Source of the DNA: JAJEBT01 sp965214975
GTDB taxonomy: Bacteria; Pseudomonadota; Alphaproteobacteria; MPNO01; UBA830
Direction of reading: 5' to 3'
Length of the DNA: 64,000 bases
NCBI GenBank assembly: GCA_965214975.1
Contig: OZ244055.1
Coordinates: forward strand, 2,976,001-3,040,000
The position numbers and the translations under genes are program-made. Shown one piece after another: positions 62,580-64,000 of the stretch (positions within the stretch are counted from its first letter, which is position 1; every line of letters begins with the position of its first letter). A model generated the notes under the pieces. That model worked only from the letters and a program-made list of their open reading frames with translations, searched no databases and had not been told where the DNA came from.

Positions 62580-63350
62580 TCAGAAACCGTCCTTGCGGGT
62601 GCGCACCTCGGCGAACACCTCGACCGGGGCACGGCCCTCCATTCCGAGCGCGCGCGCGAAGGCCGCGTCGCCGGCGCGCAGGAACGGATTGGTGCGCCGC
62701 TCCAGCCCCATCAGCGAGGGAACCGTCGAGACGCCGGCCTCCCGGCGGCGCTCGATCTGGCGGGCGTATTCCCTGAGATCGTCGTTGCCGGGATCGACAT
62801 GCAGCGCGAACTTCGCGTTGGCGGCCGTGTATTCGTGGGCGCAGTAGACCCAGGTCTCGTCCGGAACCTCCGCGAACTTGGAGATCGACTTGTACATCTG
62901 CTCGTGGGTGCCCTCGAACACCCGCCCGCAGCCGAGGGCGAACAGCGTGTCGCCGCAGAACAGGGCGCGGCTCTCCGGGAACCAGTAGGCGATGTGGCCG
63001 CGGGTGTGGCCCGGCACGTCCCAGACCTTCGCCTCGGCCCCGTGGAGCCGGCAGACGTCGCCGTCGCCGACCTCGACGTCGATCATCGGAATGCGCTCGC
63101 GGTCGGCGCGGGGCCCGATCACGGTGCAGCCCGTCGCCTCCTTGATCCGGGACACGCCGCCGATGTGATCGTCGTGATGATGGGTCGCGAGGACATGCGT
63201 GAGATTCCACCCGAACATGGCGAGCGTGGCGAGAACGGGGTCGGCGTCGGACGGATCGACCACCGCGGCGTTGCCCGTGGAACTTTCCCGCAGCAGATAG
63301 ACGTAGTTGTCCGAACGGGTCGGGATCTGGTGGATTTCCAGGGTGGACAT
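62580..63350 (-). CDS. gloB: Hydroxyacylglutathione hydrolase (glyoxalase II)
   Basis: The enzyme hydrolyses S-lactoylglutathione to lactate and glutathione, the second step of methylglyoxal detoxification. The 256-residue length is normal. The binuclear metal motif is THHHDDHIGG, with further ligands in VPGHTRGHIAYW, FCGDTLFALGCGR and YCAHEYTAANAKFA; the glutathione-binding C-terminal domain has NPFLRAG. The start MSTLEIHQIP follows GGAGAACGG. The GST gene begins 25 bases downstream. Confidence 0.96.
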   Translation of the reverse strand: MSTLEIHQIPTRSDNYVYLLRESSTGNAAVVDPSDADPVLATLAMFGWNLTHVLATHHHDDHIGGVSRIKEATGCTVIGPRADRERIPMIDVEVGDGDVCRLHGAEAKVWDVPGHTRGHIAYWFPESRALFCGDTLFALGCGRVFEGTHEQMYKSISKFAEVPDETWVYCAHEYTAANAKFALHVDPGNDDLREYARQIERRREAGVSTVPSLMGLERRTNPFLRAGDAAFARALGMEGRAPVEVFAEVRTRKDGF

Positions 63351-63653
63351 GAACCGTTCTCCGGCATGGCGCGACTCCGCGTTCCAAGCTACCAAACTCG
63401 CCGGCCCGACGCCAACGGCGCGGACATCAGGACTCGTTCCCGTCCGGCGACGGGTGAACCGGACGCGTCCGGCGGACCGTTCGGGAACGCATTCTTTCGT
63501 CCGCGTTCCGGTTCGGCCTCGTGAAACCGCTCTCGGTCGCGCGGCAGACGGACCTCGCCCGCCGCAGGCGCCCGGTCGCGACAAAAACCGGTCCCGGCGC
63601 GGACATGCGCGGACGGGCTTCCCAGCGCGCCGGCGATGGCGGATATTGCCGGC
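63351..63653. other. Divergent region between gloB and the methyltransferase
   Basis: About 300 bases with upstream sequences of both genes. A short AT-richer stretch at 63495-63530 may hold a promoter. Nothing else recognised. Confidence 0.45.
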
Positions 63654-64000
63654 ATGCACGACGATGTCGTCGAATTTCACGACTTCTACGCTTCCCCGGC
63701 GGGCCTCGCGGCGCGCCGGATCGTCCTGCGCTGCATCCGCGACATGTGGCCGGACGCTTCGGGCCTGAATGTCGCGGGCATCGGGTACGTCGTTCCGTAT
63801 CTCTCGCCGTTCGTCGAGGAGGCCAGGCGAACGGTCGCGCTGACGCCGCCCCGCCAGGGCGCGGTCCGGTGGCCGGACAAGGGAACCGAGGCCACGGTTC
63901 TCGCGCACGAGGACCACCTGCCGCTCCCCGGTCTTTCCATGGACCGCGTCCTGCTCGTGCATGCGCTCGAGCATTCGGAGCGGTTGCGGCCGCTGCTGCG
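63654..64000 (+). CDS. SAM-dependent methyltransferase family protein, partial
   Basis: The frame opens MHDDVVEFHDFYASPAGLAARRI and runs off the window end after about 115 codons. The 'DFY.SP.G..aRR' opening and MDRVLLVHALEHSERL (motif post II of class I methyltransferases) match a family of methyltransferases divergent from gloB in many alphaproteobacteria. The SAM-binding glycine loop is unusual (NVAGIGYVVPYL). An in-frame ATG at 63636 is an alternative start. Substrate unknown. Confidence 0.75.
   Translation, partial: MHDDVVEFHDFYASPAGLAARRIVLRCIRDMWPDASGLNVAGIGYVVPYLSPFVEEARRTVALTPPRQGAVRWPDKGTEATVLAHEDHLPLPGLSMDRVLLVHALEHSERLRPLL

Noticed and set aside
1..64000. tRNA, rRNA, insertion sequences, prophage
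   Set aside because: No T-loop GTTCRANNC in a cloverleaf context, no transposase or integrase, and no terminal inverted repeats were seen by eye. A tRNAscan or ISfinder run could still find weak cases.

Overview
The window is GC-rich (roughly 65-70%), densely packed, mostly bacterial housekeeping DNA with accessory blocks. The aa3-type oxidase operon ctaC-ctaD-ctaB-coxF-ctaG-(ctaE), an IalB-family protein, clpS-clpA, yggT-folD, a ROSE-type RNA thermometer before an hsp20 gene, the alphaproteobacterial type of glutathione synthetase, and gloB divergent from a methyltransferase all point to an alphaproteobacterium, most likely in or near Rhodospirillales. That placement is an inference from gene content. 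I saw no tRNA, rRNA, CRISPR array, prophage or insertion sequence.

Layout. 1-4.2 kb: cytochrome c oxidase structural and assembly genes (minus strand). 4.5-14.7 kb: ialB-like gene, MFS transporter, EamA exporter, rlmN, argG, EamA exporter, clpS, clpA (single-base frameshift), yggT, folD. 14.7-20.1 kb: four-gene ABC-2/GldG/DUF4340 operon, then hsp20 with an RpoH-like promoter, ROSE-like thermometer and terminator. 20.1-26.2 kb: FAD oxidoreductase plus DehI-like protein, STAS protein, alkylsulfatase-like MBL enzyme, secB, nth. 26.3-31.7 kb: TAXI-TRAP uptake system, cupin, amino-acid-synthesis family protein, Rieske oxygenase. 32.2-36.4 kb: a large autotransporter with nine Ig-like repeats and two poly-C tracts. 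37.5-44.2 kb: ubiD-type decarboxylase, AMP-dependent ligase and four EamA transporters in tandem. 44.2-45.9 kb: gshB and a BON lipoprotein. 46.2-54.2 kb: a peptide export locus. 54.4-61.5 kb: MMPL/RND, Ycf48-like, DUF1329 and DUF1302 envelope cluster. 62-64 kb: GST, gloB, partial methyltransferase.

The most interesting system is at 46.2-54.2 kb. A complete NHLM/NHLP-type peptide export cassette (HlyD-like adaptor, C39-peptidase ABC exporter, second ABC permease/ATPase) is bracketed by two unlisted 58-codon genes on the opposite strand. Their products share an identical SEAEGVVGG double-glycine processing site and an identical LPDGSGSGAGE tail, but differ in the middle of the 22-residue core. 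Each copy keeps the same promoter architecture (TTGAC(A/G)-N18-(T/C)AGGAT) and a related non-coding 3' region, so a unit of about 0.66 kb was duplicated to both sides of the exporter. No modification enzyme is encoded nearby. I read it as a paired-precursor, double-glycine peptide secretion system, possibly exporting unmodified or remotely modified peptides.

Second in interest is the autotransporter. It has a C10 tract just after its likely ATG and a C7 tract that breaks the frame after the first repeat, which is what a phase-variable surface protein would look like, though sequencing error must be excluded.
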